Origin: Madurella fahalii
Lineage: Eukaryota; Ascomycota; Sordariomycetes; Sordariales
Assembly (NCBI GenBank): GCA_029876055.1
Contig: CM056878.1
Coordinates: 1,612,001 to 1,676,000, forward strand
Length of the DNA: 64,000 nt
Direction of reading: 5' to 3'
Shown: positions 42,064 through 53,135 of the stretch, piece after piece
Position numbering within the stretch: the stretch's first letter is position 1
How the letters are laid out: each line of letters starts with the position of its first letter
Position numbers and translations under genes: made by a program
The notes under the pieces: model-generated
What the model saw: the letters and a program-made list of their open reading frames with translations, nothing else
What the model was told of the DNA's origin: nothing
Databases searched by the model: none

Positions 42064-45000
42064 TTAGGCGATTGCAGGAATGACGATGATGCTTCCGATC
42101 GAGCTGTTTTCTAGTGCCGTGGAATGGTGCTTATTTTTCTGTTATCGTCACCGGGTTTGGGCGGACGGCTGCGGCAAGTTTGCAGCGAATGGCGCGGGCG
42201 ATACAGTTGCTGCGTCGTCGGGAAAAATGGCACAGATTATGTCGGTATCACACGGCGCTTTCTATCAGCAATGGGAATACCGTCAAAAAATCGTCCTTTG
42301 GACGTGTGTCGCTCGCGGTGGCAGCAAGGCCGGTCGTCAATGCAGGGAGGTGTTTGGGGAGGCTGCCACGGTCGGGGACGTGGACTGCTGGGTGCAAATC
42401 ACTTCTGCTGGCAGGAATTCGCAGATGTTGTCTCAATTTCAGCAAGGTGAAACTGTCGACTGCGCGGTGCCTGTGATAGGACTTTGGTCGCCGGTTGGGA
42501 TTTCGTCTCTTGGTTGGAAGAAATCACGCTGTGTGTTGGGATAGAGCGTCAAGAAAAAAATCAACCTAGTTGGCGGTCGTTTGGGGACTTGGGTTTGGAG
42601 GAGGAGACCACGGCACACACCGGACAGCGCCAGGCAGGGTCGGTAATGAGCATGGACACTGCACAGGGCTACGCAGTGTGTCGGAAGGCATTGGCGGACA
42701 GGGCCGCTGTCACCCCCATCTGCTGCGCGCGAAAAATTGTAGAGCTGCCCACGCGGGGCCTTGCTGATGGTGCGAGTCACTACTAACTCGATTACGAGTC
42801 GATTCATGACTCAGTTGTTAGAAAGATACCCAAGCCCAACCTTCGTGCTGGGATTGGCCGGGGCAGCACCTCGCCCAAGGTGGGTGTCAACCCCTCGCCC
42901 TCCCTGCCCTTGGCAATCTTAAACGGACCTTCTTTGACTTGTTGCATTTGTTCTGCGGCTCGCAACGAACTGAAGACGTCGACAGACGGTGGCCAACAAT
43001 GCAATTGCAATCGCCATACATTTCCCGTCCGGTGCCGACCCGCTATGCTTTGACCCCAGGCCGTGGAATACCTGACGCTCCCGCTTCCCGTCAGCTTCCG
43101 AGCCTTCCAGGGGCATGGCGGGCATTCGCCGGCCGGGAGGGGACCGGGCTCTCCCTCTACCAATGTTGCAAGACAGCCAGGGAAATGGGGCGCCGTTGCT
43201 CGGCTCAGCTCTCAAGGCAGGAAATTCGCCTAGGCTTCGATGGACGAGTCATCTGTCACATATACTACCATACTTCATTACGTCGGGCTCCTGGTATGCA
43301 TTCGGAACGCGAGTTCAGTGTGCCATGATATTAAGTACATCTGCACGTGATGTTGGGCGTGGTGGGGCGAGTTGGCGAGACTTGGATGGACCAACTGAGA
43401 GTTGGAGGACTCCCACGCAAGACCTTTCTGGCCGCTTCGCTTGGCGCCGGGCTCCTCTGGACTGCGCCCCAGGAGATCCTGGGCGACGTGGTTGAGGTGT
43501 CAAGTTTGCGGCCCTGGGCGTATTGCCGCTCGCCTTTGTCGTGGGATAACACCTGATTTGTTGGGGAACATTGCCTTCGCCTCTGTCCAATCCCCATTCC
43601 TTTCGCCATGTTTGCTTTGTATTGTACGCCCTTGGCCGAGGTTTCATTCAGCGACTAATCAGGACCACCCCAGTCCACCGGTGCTGCGCGGCTGCATTCG
43701 ATGTGCCTTTCGGGCGGCGAACCACGGCAGTAGAAACCGGCACGGAATTGGACGCCTGCATGGCCTTGCGATGCTGCGTACATTGAGGTTTGACACACCG
43801 CATGTCGGGTATATCTCCCATTTTGTTGCGAGCGTCGGATCGTGAGGTTCTGGAACCTCCCCCAGGGATGATTGACAAGGGAGGATAAGGGCTGTTTCAG
43901 AAGCGCCAAGCATTTGTTTTCCCCCTTTTACACATCGCAATGGAAAAGTTGCCTAACTGCTGTTGACTGCCCCGCACTAACTGCGCCTGCGCTCAGCTCG
44001 CGGGCGCTGTCGGCAAGCGGGGTTGCTCCCCTCGCTGCCCCTCCGCGATGCTGTCATCATGCGCAAGCAGCCAACCGTCGCCAATTGGATCTCGGTCTGG
44101 GGGAAACGAGAACCATCAACGTCGCCCCATCGCCGTTCGAAAAACATGCACACTGAACACACAGACACAAAAGAGATAGGCATCGGTCACATGATCGGCC
44201 CGCACAATTACTCATCGATGTGCCCCCGGTCGGAGACAACCGCGCCGATCACGGCTGCCATTGCAGGCGTGCTCCTTCATCTCTCCCATCCAGTCGATCC
44301 GTCCCGGCGCTGAGTCCTGCCTGCTATGACCCGGCCGAGCCCCTGCCTTATGTCATCGATGGACCCCTGACAGGGTTTGTGTGACGACTAAGAGCAAGCG
44401 ACAACCTCATAGTGCACTGCCGATAGACAAGACGTCGGATAACAAGACGCCATCATTTTTTGGGGCAGGACAGTAATACGCTCCCAAGCTGTGTGTGCCC
44501 GGTTACTTTGGGATAATCAGGCTGCGCCCGGCGCCAGCTGAGAGGTCATGCGGTCATCCTTGGAAGGCAACCGTGCCAAATACAGACAAGCAACTGCTAG
44601 ATGATGCCAAACTTTGGGTGAGGAGCCAAACTCACTAACGTGCTCGTAGCACATATTACAGACCTGCGGGGATAGCGAAAATATTCACCCGTTACGTACC
44701 ACAAATGTTGCATGTCACACCTCGATTACTCGACTCGGTGGGCGGGGAAGAGGCGCAAGAATACAATATCTTACGACGCTTGAGGTATCATCTCGCGTTT
44801 CCACACATCCACCCCGAGCTATCAAAGCTGGACGAGAGAAGCCCAACTAGCGTACTCATCAATAAAAAACCCCAACTATTAACCATCTCCTCATTCCATC
44901 CATATCGCAGAGCAACTAACACATCAGCCAAAACCAAGTCCATCTCTCTCGACAGGAAGTAGCTGTGTCTTTCCCAGCGAGACAAAAAGGTAACAGGCAA

Positions 45001-45082
45001 ATAAGGAGAAACAAGACAACAAAACCGCTGTTAGTTAATAAACTCGCCGACGCCTCGCGACTCCAGGTAGAAGGTAAGCTCA

Positions 45083-45113
45083 CTAGTAGTAGTAATAGTA
45101 GTAGTAATAGTAA
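45083..45113. repeat. (TAG/TAA)n trinucleotide repeat
   Basis: TAGTAGTAGTAATAGTAGTAGTAATAG-type run in the NTO1 3' flank. Non-coding, since it is full of stops. Confidence 0.85.
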
Positions 45114-45271
45114 GCGAAACAGCAGTAGCAACATAATCCCGACACTTAACAACACGCCTAAAACGGAACGAAAACGAGGCTCTTGCCAAACCCGTTCCTT
45201 CCTTGACTCCCCTATTGCTGGAGAACACCTGCGTCTTGCATAAAAGGGCGAATAGGAGAAATGAAGCACGG

Positions 45272-45291
45272 AAAAAAAAAAAAAAAAAAAA
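45272..45291. repeat. Poly-A tract (A20)
   Basis: Uninterrupted A20, T20 on the NTO1 coding strand, about 265 nt beyond its stop. A second A-tract lies at 45519-45536, 19 nt beyond the stop. Confidence 0.85.
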
Positions 45292-45554
45292 GTTGGGGGG
45301 GAATCGATCAAGAAAGGAAAGAAACGTGCCAAAGAGAAGGAGCAAGAGGGAAATTTTTGAAAAGTGAAGCGGTGAAACGGGATAAGCCTACTTCCTCTCT
45401 CCAAACTCCTTCGAGCCGAAGCAAGAGAAGGAAAACGAAGAATAAGAATAGAAACCTCCGGCCCAAGGCCCGGCAGAAAGTACTCGTACACCTCTTTGCC
45501 GCCACAGAAAAAGAAAACAAAAAAAAAAAAAAAAAAGACAACACAAAACACTCA

Positions 45555-48500
45555 TCACCTCCTCCGCGCACTACTCCTCACCCCCCTCCTCGCCGCCGCA
45601 GTAACACCCGCAACAGCCGGCCCAGTCCCCGCCCCCTTCCCACTCCCGCTCCGCAAACTCTTCTTAGGCGTAGCAGCCGCCACGACTCCTTTGGCATTAT
45701 GACCACCACCATCAACCTCGTCATCCCCGACCGCTGCCGCCGCTGCTGCTGCCGCTACCGGTGGCGACGCGGTAATCGTGTTCTCCTCGTCCACGTCAAA
45801 CTCGAGGTCCTTGAGCGCGTCGTCATCCATGTCCGTCAGCTCCTCGCTCAGCGCGCGCCGCACCGCCTCCCGGCCCGTCCACTGCTCCTCCACGGCCGAG
45901 GTGCCCTGCAGATCGAACCCTGAGAGGTACCAGGGGATTCCGCCGGCCGAGAGCATATTGCTGCTGTCGTTGCAGGATGCGGCGGCAGAAGCGGAAGAGG
46001 AAGAAGAGGAGGAAGAAGAGGAGGAGGAGGAGGAGGGCTGTTGCTGATGGTGGGGTTGTCCGGCGAAGGAGCCATGTGATTGTGGCGGTGTGAGGGGACT
46101 GGGAGCTGAGTGGGGTTGATGATGGTGATGAGGAGGATTGTGATTGTGACTGTGAGGTTGGGGGTAGCTGCCGGGAAGAGAAGGGGGCGAGTTTGAGTTG
46201 GGGTCTTTGGTGAAGCCGTTTGCGAGGGGATGGTGATGGTCTTCTTTGCAGGGTACCGCTTCGGGTTGTTGTTCGGCTGGGGGTGAATGGGCTGAGGAGA
46301 CGGCGCCGTTTGGTTTTGGCGTGCCGTCGTCTTCCTGCTCCTCGTCCGGCGCGCTGACCTCGATGTTGTCGTCGCCACCGCCGTGGACTTGTGAAGGGCC
46401 AGGCTCATCCATTGCTTCGTCATGGTCGGCGTCTGCTTCGCCGTCGGCATCGGCATCTACACCCCCTTCGCTCTGGTCTGCTACGATGATCTGGCCCTCT
46501 ACCGGCGCGTCGACCATGCCCACATCTTGATCAGATTTTGGCGCCGGATTGTCGTCCTGAGATACCGTGATACTGATGATGGCTGGCTGCCTCACCTCGA
46601 GGCTGGCCTCGATCATGCCTTCGAGCTCCTTTTTGATGGAATCGAGCGGCTTGCCGCAGATGTCGGCCTCGGCTCTTAAGGCTGCCTCGAGGTATGGCTC
46701 GAGGGATTTCAGTATCCTCTTGCCGAGGCGCCTCCGGTCTCTGGCTTCCGAGTAGTTGTTCTGCTTCATCGGTGATGTGTCCAGGTGTTCCACACGCGGC
46801 TCTTGGTCTTCTAACGGCCGTTCTGTGTTAATGCCCACATTGATAGCCTGGCACAGGTCGTGCGCGAAATGTAATGTAGTAGTGTAGAAGCGCTCGTCCA
46901 GCTTGTCCTGCAGCTCGGTAAAGCCCTGCTTGAAGATGTTCTTGTCAAGTCTATGATGCGTCAGCGTACGGTCCCGATCGAAGCGCCGAACCAGTCTCAA
47001 CTTACAAGAAGGCCTTGTCAAGGACCGGCTGCAACACCTTGAAGACGGGGAAATAGCACGTGTCGACAAAGTCCTGCTCCATCTCGGCCTCCTCAAGCTT
47101 ATCCGTCTCGCGCCGCACCAAAGCGTCGGAGAGCTCTTTGAGCTGCTCGAGGTCCTTGATAAGACTCCGGCAGAATTCTACCCTCCTCGTCAGCCGGGCC
47201 TTGCCGGAAGGGCCCATGGCTGCGAAATTACGCCGCGTGAGCTCCATGGAGGAGAAGGTTTCCATCTGCAGCTGAAGCCGCTTGAGCAAGGCGGCACCAC
47301 GGCGGGCTTCTCTCTTCAGCGTCCAGTACCGGCATGCCTCCGCCACGAAGTCTTTGCGCTTGCGAATGGGAAACCGGGATAGGGCGCTCTCGACTAGGTC
47401 GTATACTGCCTGCGGGATGACGGGCGCCCCCGACGGCAGCTTCCAGATGTTTTTGGCCGGCTGACCCTTCTTCTTGTCCCCGAGCACGGCCGAGACCTTT
47501 GCACCTGTCATCTGCGATTCGTCGGGCGGGTGCTCAGTCATAGCGTTGCGGTGGGTGGCAGCCAGCTGAAGGGCCGAGGCTTGGCTGTCGGCCCAAATGC
47601 GGCCCTTCATTGTGCGCTTGTAGAAGCGCTTGGCGTCTCTCGTCGCCTGGCTGACTCCGTTTTCCTTTGCATAGTCCTGCGGACAGTGCTTGTCGCAGAA
47701 GGCCTTGAGCGGGAGGGTGCCGTCGAGCACGGCAAGGGCGCCCTGGCTGTTCTTCATCTTCAGGAATAGGCGGCACCGCCTGGCGCAGGTCACATGGAAG
47801 GCCTGGTAGCAGCTCTTGTTAGAGCACTGGATGCAGGCGCCCATCCGCTGGTTGCAGATGTAGCATGTCAGCCTCCACCGCGTCTTGGGAACCTTTTCCA
47901 CTTCCATCACCGGCTCCATGAATGTGTGGTTTCCAAGAGACACCTCGGGGATCCACATGGCGCACAGCAGATGCGCCCATTTTGACGAGTTGGTCTGCTT
48001 GAATGCTCCATCGGTATTCGGACAGAAGATGCACGTCTGCAAATTCAGCGTCAGCACAACGAGCACATCCTCGACGGACCCACGCACTGCTCCGTGAGCC
48101 TTTCAGGTCACTTACCGGAATGCCGCGTCCAATAAGCTGGCACTTGCGACACAACCACTGCCCCTCGGGAATGAAAGGAACGCCATAGCACTCTTGGTGG
48201 ACGGCAAGATCGCAACCGTCGCAAAACACAATCGCGTTTGTGTTTTCGCAATCGCCGTCATCACAGATGGCGCATTTGCTATCCTGCTCCTCTCCGGTGT
48301 GCGGCTCGCCATTCACTGCGGCTGCGGAACTCGAACGTGGCCGATGCGTCTGTGGAGGCTTCGGGTTCGGCTTCGGTATCCTCTTCTCAAGCGCATGCCA
48401 CTCCTTCTCGATTTTCGTTATTGTGATCTCGAAAATCTCGCGCGTTATGCTTTCGAGCTCGGCAGCCTTGCGCTGTTCGTTGAGCTTCCCCAGCCACATG

Positions 48501-49582
48501 TCGTCCTGCTCATCCATGTCGTATTCGACCCGTCCCACGACGCCTGCTGTATGCTGGACAGAGTCGCTGTCGGCTTTCAGCGCGGCATGCTGGTCATGCT
48601 CTTCTTCGACATTTGCATCCATCGCTTTTATCAATTTGCGGTCCGGCCGAATGTAATTGTCGCTCTCTTGATAACCAACATTCATCATCGACTTTTCCAC
48701 ATATCTCGCTTGGCCAAACTGTTTGCTCTCAAATACGGCGACGCGGTTGGTCTTGCGGTACGAGGGCTGCTTCAGATCGAGCCTCTCTTTGGGAGTCTGG
48801 TTGTGAATGGGGAGCACTTTGGGAACCTTTGGCGTCAGGCCAAACTCCAAGGGCCGAGTTGCGTACAGCGAGACCGAGTCTCGGGGCGGCCTGCCGACCC
48901 GACGCCTGCTAGGCGTGTCCGCGAGCGCCCCCCCGAGAGAAGGTTTGCCCTGTCCACCCGGTGTGCCGTTCAGCGCGTTCCCTAATCCTGGGTTTATCTC
49001 CTTGGTGGGGGTGCTCGCGCCGTTTAACGGCGTGGAGGAAGTCTGGGCGGCCGGAGTGGGCGGCACGGATTTCATGACGCCGTCAATCTCATCGGCGTGG
49101 AACACCATGAAAGTGGCCTCGATGTCAAGATTCGGGTGAAATTCCTCCCACCCGCGCTCCTCGCGTGGTTTATATCCTTCGCTCTGCACGACGGCCGCCG
49201 CCACGGCTGCTGCAGAGCTATATTGCATATCATCTCGCTCGTCTCGGTTGACGGCTGTCCGGATCCGGGTGCTTCGTTCTCTGCGGGGATAGACGGCTGG
49301 GGATGGCTGCGCATGAGATGCGGCTGACACTCGGGGTCGCGACGCGGTTGTCGAGCCGCCAAGTGACTCGGTGGGGATTTCGGTGCCGTCCTCGTCAACG
49401 AAGCGCCCACCCCCACCAGGACCTCCGGGGATGTAGCGCCGTCGTTTCAGAGGCGGTTCGGTAGCTGGGCCGTCGGGAGGAGCCTTCCTGACGCGGGACG
49501 CGCTCGCGGAGCCGGACCCCTTGGGGCGCCCACGGGGACGGCCCCTTGCTGTCCGCCTCGGGGTTGTCGGAGGCGGAGCCAT
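45555..49582 (-). CDS. NTO1: NTO1-like PHD finger / EPL1 protein of a NuA3-type histone acetyltransferase complex (BRPF-like)
   Basis: Exons 49582-48116, 48036-47006 and 46950-45555 give 1297 residues. The N-terminus carries AT-hook-like GRPRGRPKGS and basic patches. The EPL1-like region (about 260-410) includes KVPKVLPIHNQ, VEYDMDEQDDMWL and FEITITKIEKEW. PHD finger 1 (about 436-483) is CAICDDGDCENTNAIVFCDGCD...CRKC, followed by the zinc knuckle and extended PHD: CIFCPNTDGAFK, WAHLLCAMWIPE, CYICNQRMGACIQC and CYQAFHVTCARR. A helical middle segment (about 700-880) follows. The C-terminal third is low complexity: acidic, then a His/Pro/Asn run, then poly-Ser encoded by a GAAGAGGA repeat (45985-46035). 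Known role: the PHD-zinc knuckle-PHD module binds histone H3 and anchors a MYST acetyltransferase. The size exceeds yeast Nto1 (748) because of the tail. Confidence 0.9.
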
Positions 49583-49876
49583 GGGCGGCGACTCGAACTA
49601 TGGCGATTCGCGGCGGATACAGCTTTCAAGGGAGGCGCAGACGAGGGGAAAAGGGGTCAGTGAGTGTGTGTCGTTCGATGCGGGGTCACTCGGGGCGGGC
49701 GGCGACTATTCTTGTGCATTCGTTATCAACGCAAATATTCGCCTTGCCGAACGCGACCGTGTGCCCGCTGGCCAACGAAAACCCCGTTGCGATGGCTGAT
49801 GATGAAGAATGCCGGGGGTGGTCAGTAGCGTTTGACGACGTGACGTTCTGGAAAACGCGAGGCGCCTCGTGTGCCG

Positions 49877-49887
49877 ACCAATCAGCA
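49877..49887. promoter_or_regulatory. CCAAT box upstream of NTO1
   Basis: GACCAATCAGC about 300 nt before the NTO1 start matches the consensus of the fungal CCAAT-binding (HAP/CBC) complex. Function not shown. Confidence 0.35.
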
Positions 49888-50902
49888 CGCTCCGGTCAGA
49901 TGGTGGAGTGGCGGATACTGCTTATGCTGCTTACGTAAGAGCAGCCGCAACCATGGGCCCGAGCGTCAACCAGGCGGCCGACGCATGTGACATTCAAGCG
50001 CGTCGCAGCTTTGGGCTTTGCGCAGGCCGCAGATGACGGTCTCGAATGCCGCACGGTGGTCACTAAGGTTGTACCATGCTGGAGCAAGACATATCAAGGC
50101 TCGAACAGTGCAATTGGCCCTGCTGAGTGTCAACTAGTTTACTTGATCTGAGCGGGGACGCACTCGACTCCAGCGCAATGGCCTCGGGGAATGCCCCGCG
50201 AAACTTCATTCGTAGTATCCTTGCATCCAGAGCTCTGCAATCGATAAATTGATGAATCAAAGTGTTGACTGACAAAATGTACGTCCTAGGCGTGTAGTCC
50301 ATTCTGACGTAATCGCTTTCGCTTGATAACTACGTGGTAGCAGAATGGCTAGGCGTTCATTCCTCCGATTAATCCATTGCTGCCGGCGGCACCTCTCCGT
50401 AGGGCTGAGTATTTTGAGATCCGTCCGAACATAGTTTCCCAATGACGTGGTCGGCTTCTGGCGAGCCTTGGCACACCCCAACTCGTTCCACTTTCGCATT
50501 GAGATTTCTCGATCAAGAGCGGAATGCGACAGGCCAATCAGAAGCTGAGCGCATAGGGAGCGGTGGTCGATGCTACCGATCTAACTCGATCGTAGCTATC
50601 TCGTCTTGGCCGACGAGTCTCTCCTACATGTCTGCCTGCCGATTCCGAGTAGCTCCGATAGCCGATCTCAAGACCCAAGCAATTGACCGCTGGCCCGGGC
50701 CGTCCGCATTCAATTCCCGTGTGGCCCACCTCTCCCACGTTCAACAGGGTACTTCAAGGGCCCCCCTCGCCCCCTCATAGGGAGACTTGTTGGTGGGGCT
50801 GCAGTGGTCACCCCAAGGCACCCCCGAACACAGCTCCCAAAGACCTTTGCCGATGACGATTCAAGTGCCGATTTTATCGCCCGACCTGGCGCCTTATGCA
50901 TT

Positions 50903-50930
50903 GGGCACTGGGCACTGGGCACTGGCCACT
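50903..50930. repeat. GGGCACT short tandem repeat
   Basis: Three exact GGGCACT copies followed by a degenerate GGCCACT. Not part of any gene I can support. Confidence 0.8.
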
Positions 50931-52242
50931 CGGCTCGGTCGATGGGCAACATTCCTGCCGAGTTCGATTCCATTTCGTACCTCCTTTAAAACGCGTTGTA
51001 TCAGGCGGTCAAGGAGAAGTTTCTCGGAACAACTGCAGTTACTATGGATTGAGGCGTCGCCCCGTACGAACTATTCCAACGCCATCTCAAGTCCCTCTGC
51101 TGCCTGAGAACAGGTCAAGAAGAGGCATTGCAACCTGGCACTGGCCAATCAAGTTATCCTAGCGTCTTAGAGCTCGACAATCAATCACTGCTCTCGTTTG
51201 ACATATCTGTAAGCTACTCGACACTGCGGGCAACCTTTATCTCCTGCGATCGGCCCCATAGTTAAGTAGAGTCAAGGTGATCTCTGGGCTATAGCCGTTT
51301 TAGCAAGGCCAACACACAAATGCTGTTGCAGCGCCATCTTCATCGGGCCGTCCTACAGCCATCAACACTTCTAGCACGATCCACGTAGACAACTTAAGGT
51401 CCAAGCGATTCGGTTATCCGAGCACGCAGACCATAGCTGGTACTTATTTATTAGGGTTGCTTTCCGTGCCGTCCATATCACAGATGCATGTTACGGCATC
51501 AAGGAAGAACGGAGAAGAAAAGAAAGGGATTGAGAAAAAGAAAATCACAGGAAACTGATAGCCGAATTATTTTGTAGCCAATACAACGACATTGAAAGTT
51601 TTTAATCGATCAAACAGATAATTACAGCGGAGGAGATAGACCAACCATCGCACCCTCTGAATGCATCCAACTCCCAGAACATTTACAGCTGCGAGGTAAG
51701 CCGCAACCGCCAAGAGCATCTTGTTCATGTGCTCGGTACACCAAGGTAAAATATTTTCTTGAGAAGGCGCCAGACAGCAGTTAAGTGAAATGGCAGGCCA
51801 GAAACATACCTTGAATCAAGCGCGACAGAGCAGTAGCAAGCAACCGATGACAACAGCAACGATGATGCTGATGACGATGCTAACTACGAAATTGGGTTTC
51901 TCCTACCCATCATGCTCTTACATCATACCGGCGATACCGGCAGTTCTCATACTCCACCGACTCCTCTGACTGCGCTTTCTAACGATTCACTCGCCTTAGT
52001 AAAACGCACTGATCACAACAGATCTCTCAAGCCCATCAAAGACAATTCAGGCCAGCAAAGCTTCTGTTAACCCTCACTTCCTCTTATTAGTCCTCTTGTT
52101 GGAAAGAGTCAAACAACCGAAATTACCGGACAGCTATACTTCTTTTAAGTTTGTTTAACGCATATGTTATTCGCACTGAAATACCATCTGAGACGGGAAC
52201 CAAATGAGATGCGAACCCAGACAGCGACAAGACCACCACGCA

Positions 52243-52243
52243 A

Positions 52244-52275
<32 letters not shown>
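52243..52275. repeat. (CA)n followed by poly-A
   Basis: Seven CA units pass directly into A19, in the 3' flank of the LRR gene. Confidence 0.9.
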
Positions 52276-53135
52276 GGGAAGGCGCAGGAACAGAATGACG
52301 AGAACACGCACCAGAACGAGATACGCACACTCCAGACACTAGATTAGTCTTTCAATCTTTCGCTCTCAAATTCATTGCTCACCAACCCTATCTCTCTTCT
52401 GTCTGCCTCTCTGTCGCCCAAGTCTTTTCAAAACAGCAACCAAGCAACCCTGGCATTAATCCTCCTAGATTTTTGTCTTACACAACAAGATCTTAGCGCC
52501 CCCCTTCCTACACCCAGATCTAAACGCAGCTGTCAAGACAGCCCCGCAGATGGAACGGATCGATGGGTATTACGAATCAGACCAGGATCGAAGAATCCAT
52601 CCTAGCGGCAGCAGGAATGCCCACTTCCAAGAACGCCCATCCCCCATCATCCCAAAATGAGACACCAAAACGCCGTGTATGCTTGTATGCGCCCAGCCGA
52701 CCGATCACATGAATGCAATGCGATGCTGTGATCTCCAAATGCAAGAAAACAGGGAAAGTCGAGCCAAACAGAAGAAACACTCCTTATCCACGACAGTAGA
52801 AACAGAAAGCAAAATGCGATAGGGGGGATAGGTATTTCGTCCAATCCAGGCGTGGAGCCAACCGTTTCGTTAAACCGTTCGTAGTTCGTTCCATCGTAAC
52901 AATGTCCAGTACAACTAACCCAGTCAATCCACCCAATAATAGACTACACGGTATATGGCCCTCTGTCCGCCCGTCTCTCTTCAGCTCCGCAAGACCGCTA
53001 ATGCGTCGTGTCAATGAGGAAATTATGGTCTGATAGATCTGACGAGAAACCCAGACGCGAAGGCATAAAATGGGGAAAAGGGGGTATCTCAATATAGTAG
53101 CAAGGTAGGGTAGTTGGTTTGAGAGCAAAAAATAT

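Larger units (their letters stand above)
41628..45554. other. 3.9-kb gene-free region between PP1 and NTO1
   Basis: It contains the PP1 promoter and the NTO1 3' flank. Simple repeats: (GTC)n at 42036-42063, a TAG/TAA repeat at 45083-45113, A20 at 45272-45291 and A18 at 45519-45536. Several open frames of 110-155 codons occur (for example 42080-42544) but none shows a domain, splice support or codon use like the neighbours. Confidence 0.5.
49583..53135. other. 3.5-kb gene-free region between NTO1 and the LRR gene
   Basis: The left part is the NTO1 promoter with a CCAAT box in GACCAATCAGC at 49877-49887. A short GGGCACT tandem repeat lies at 50903-50930 and a (CA)n plus poly-A tract at 52243-52275. 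No frame with domain support. Confidence 0.5.

Noticed and set aside
42080..42544. 154-codon open frame upstream of PP1
   Set aside because: No domain; competing frames of similar length overlap it on both strands.
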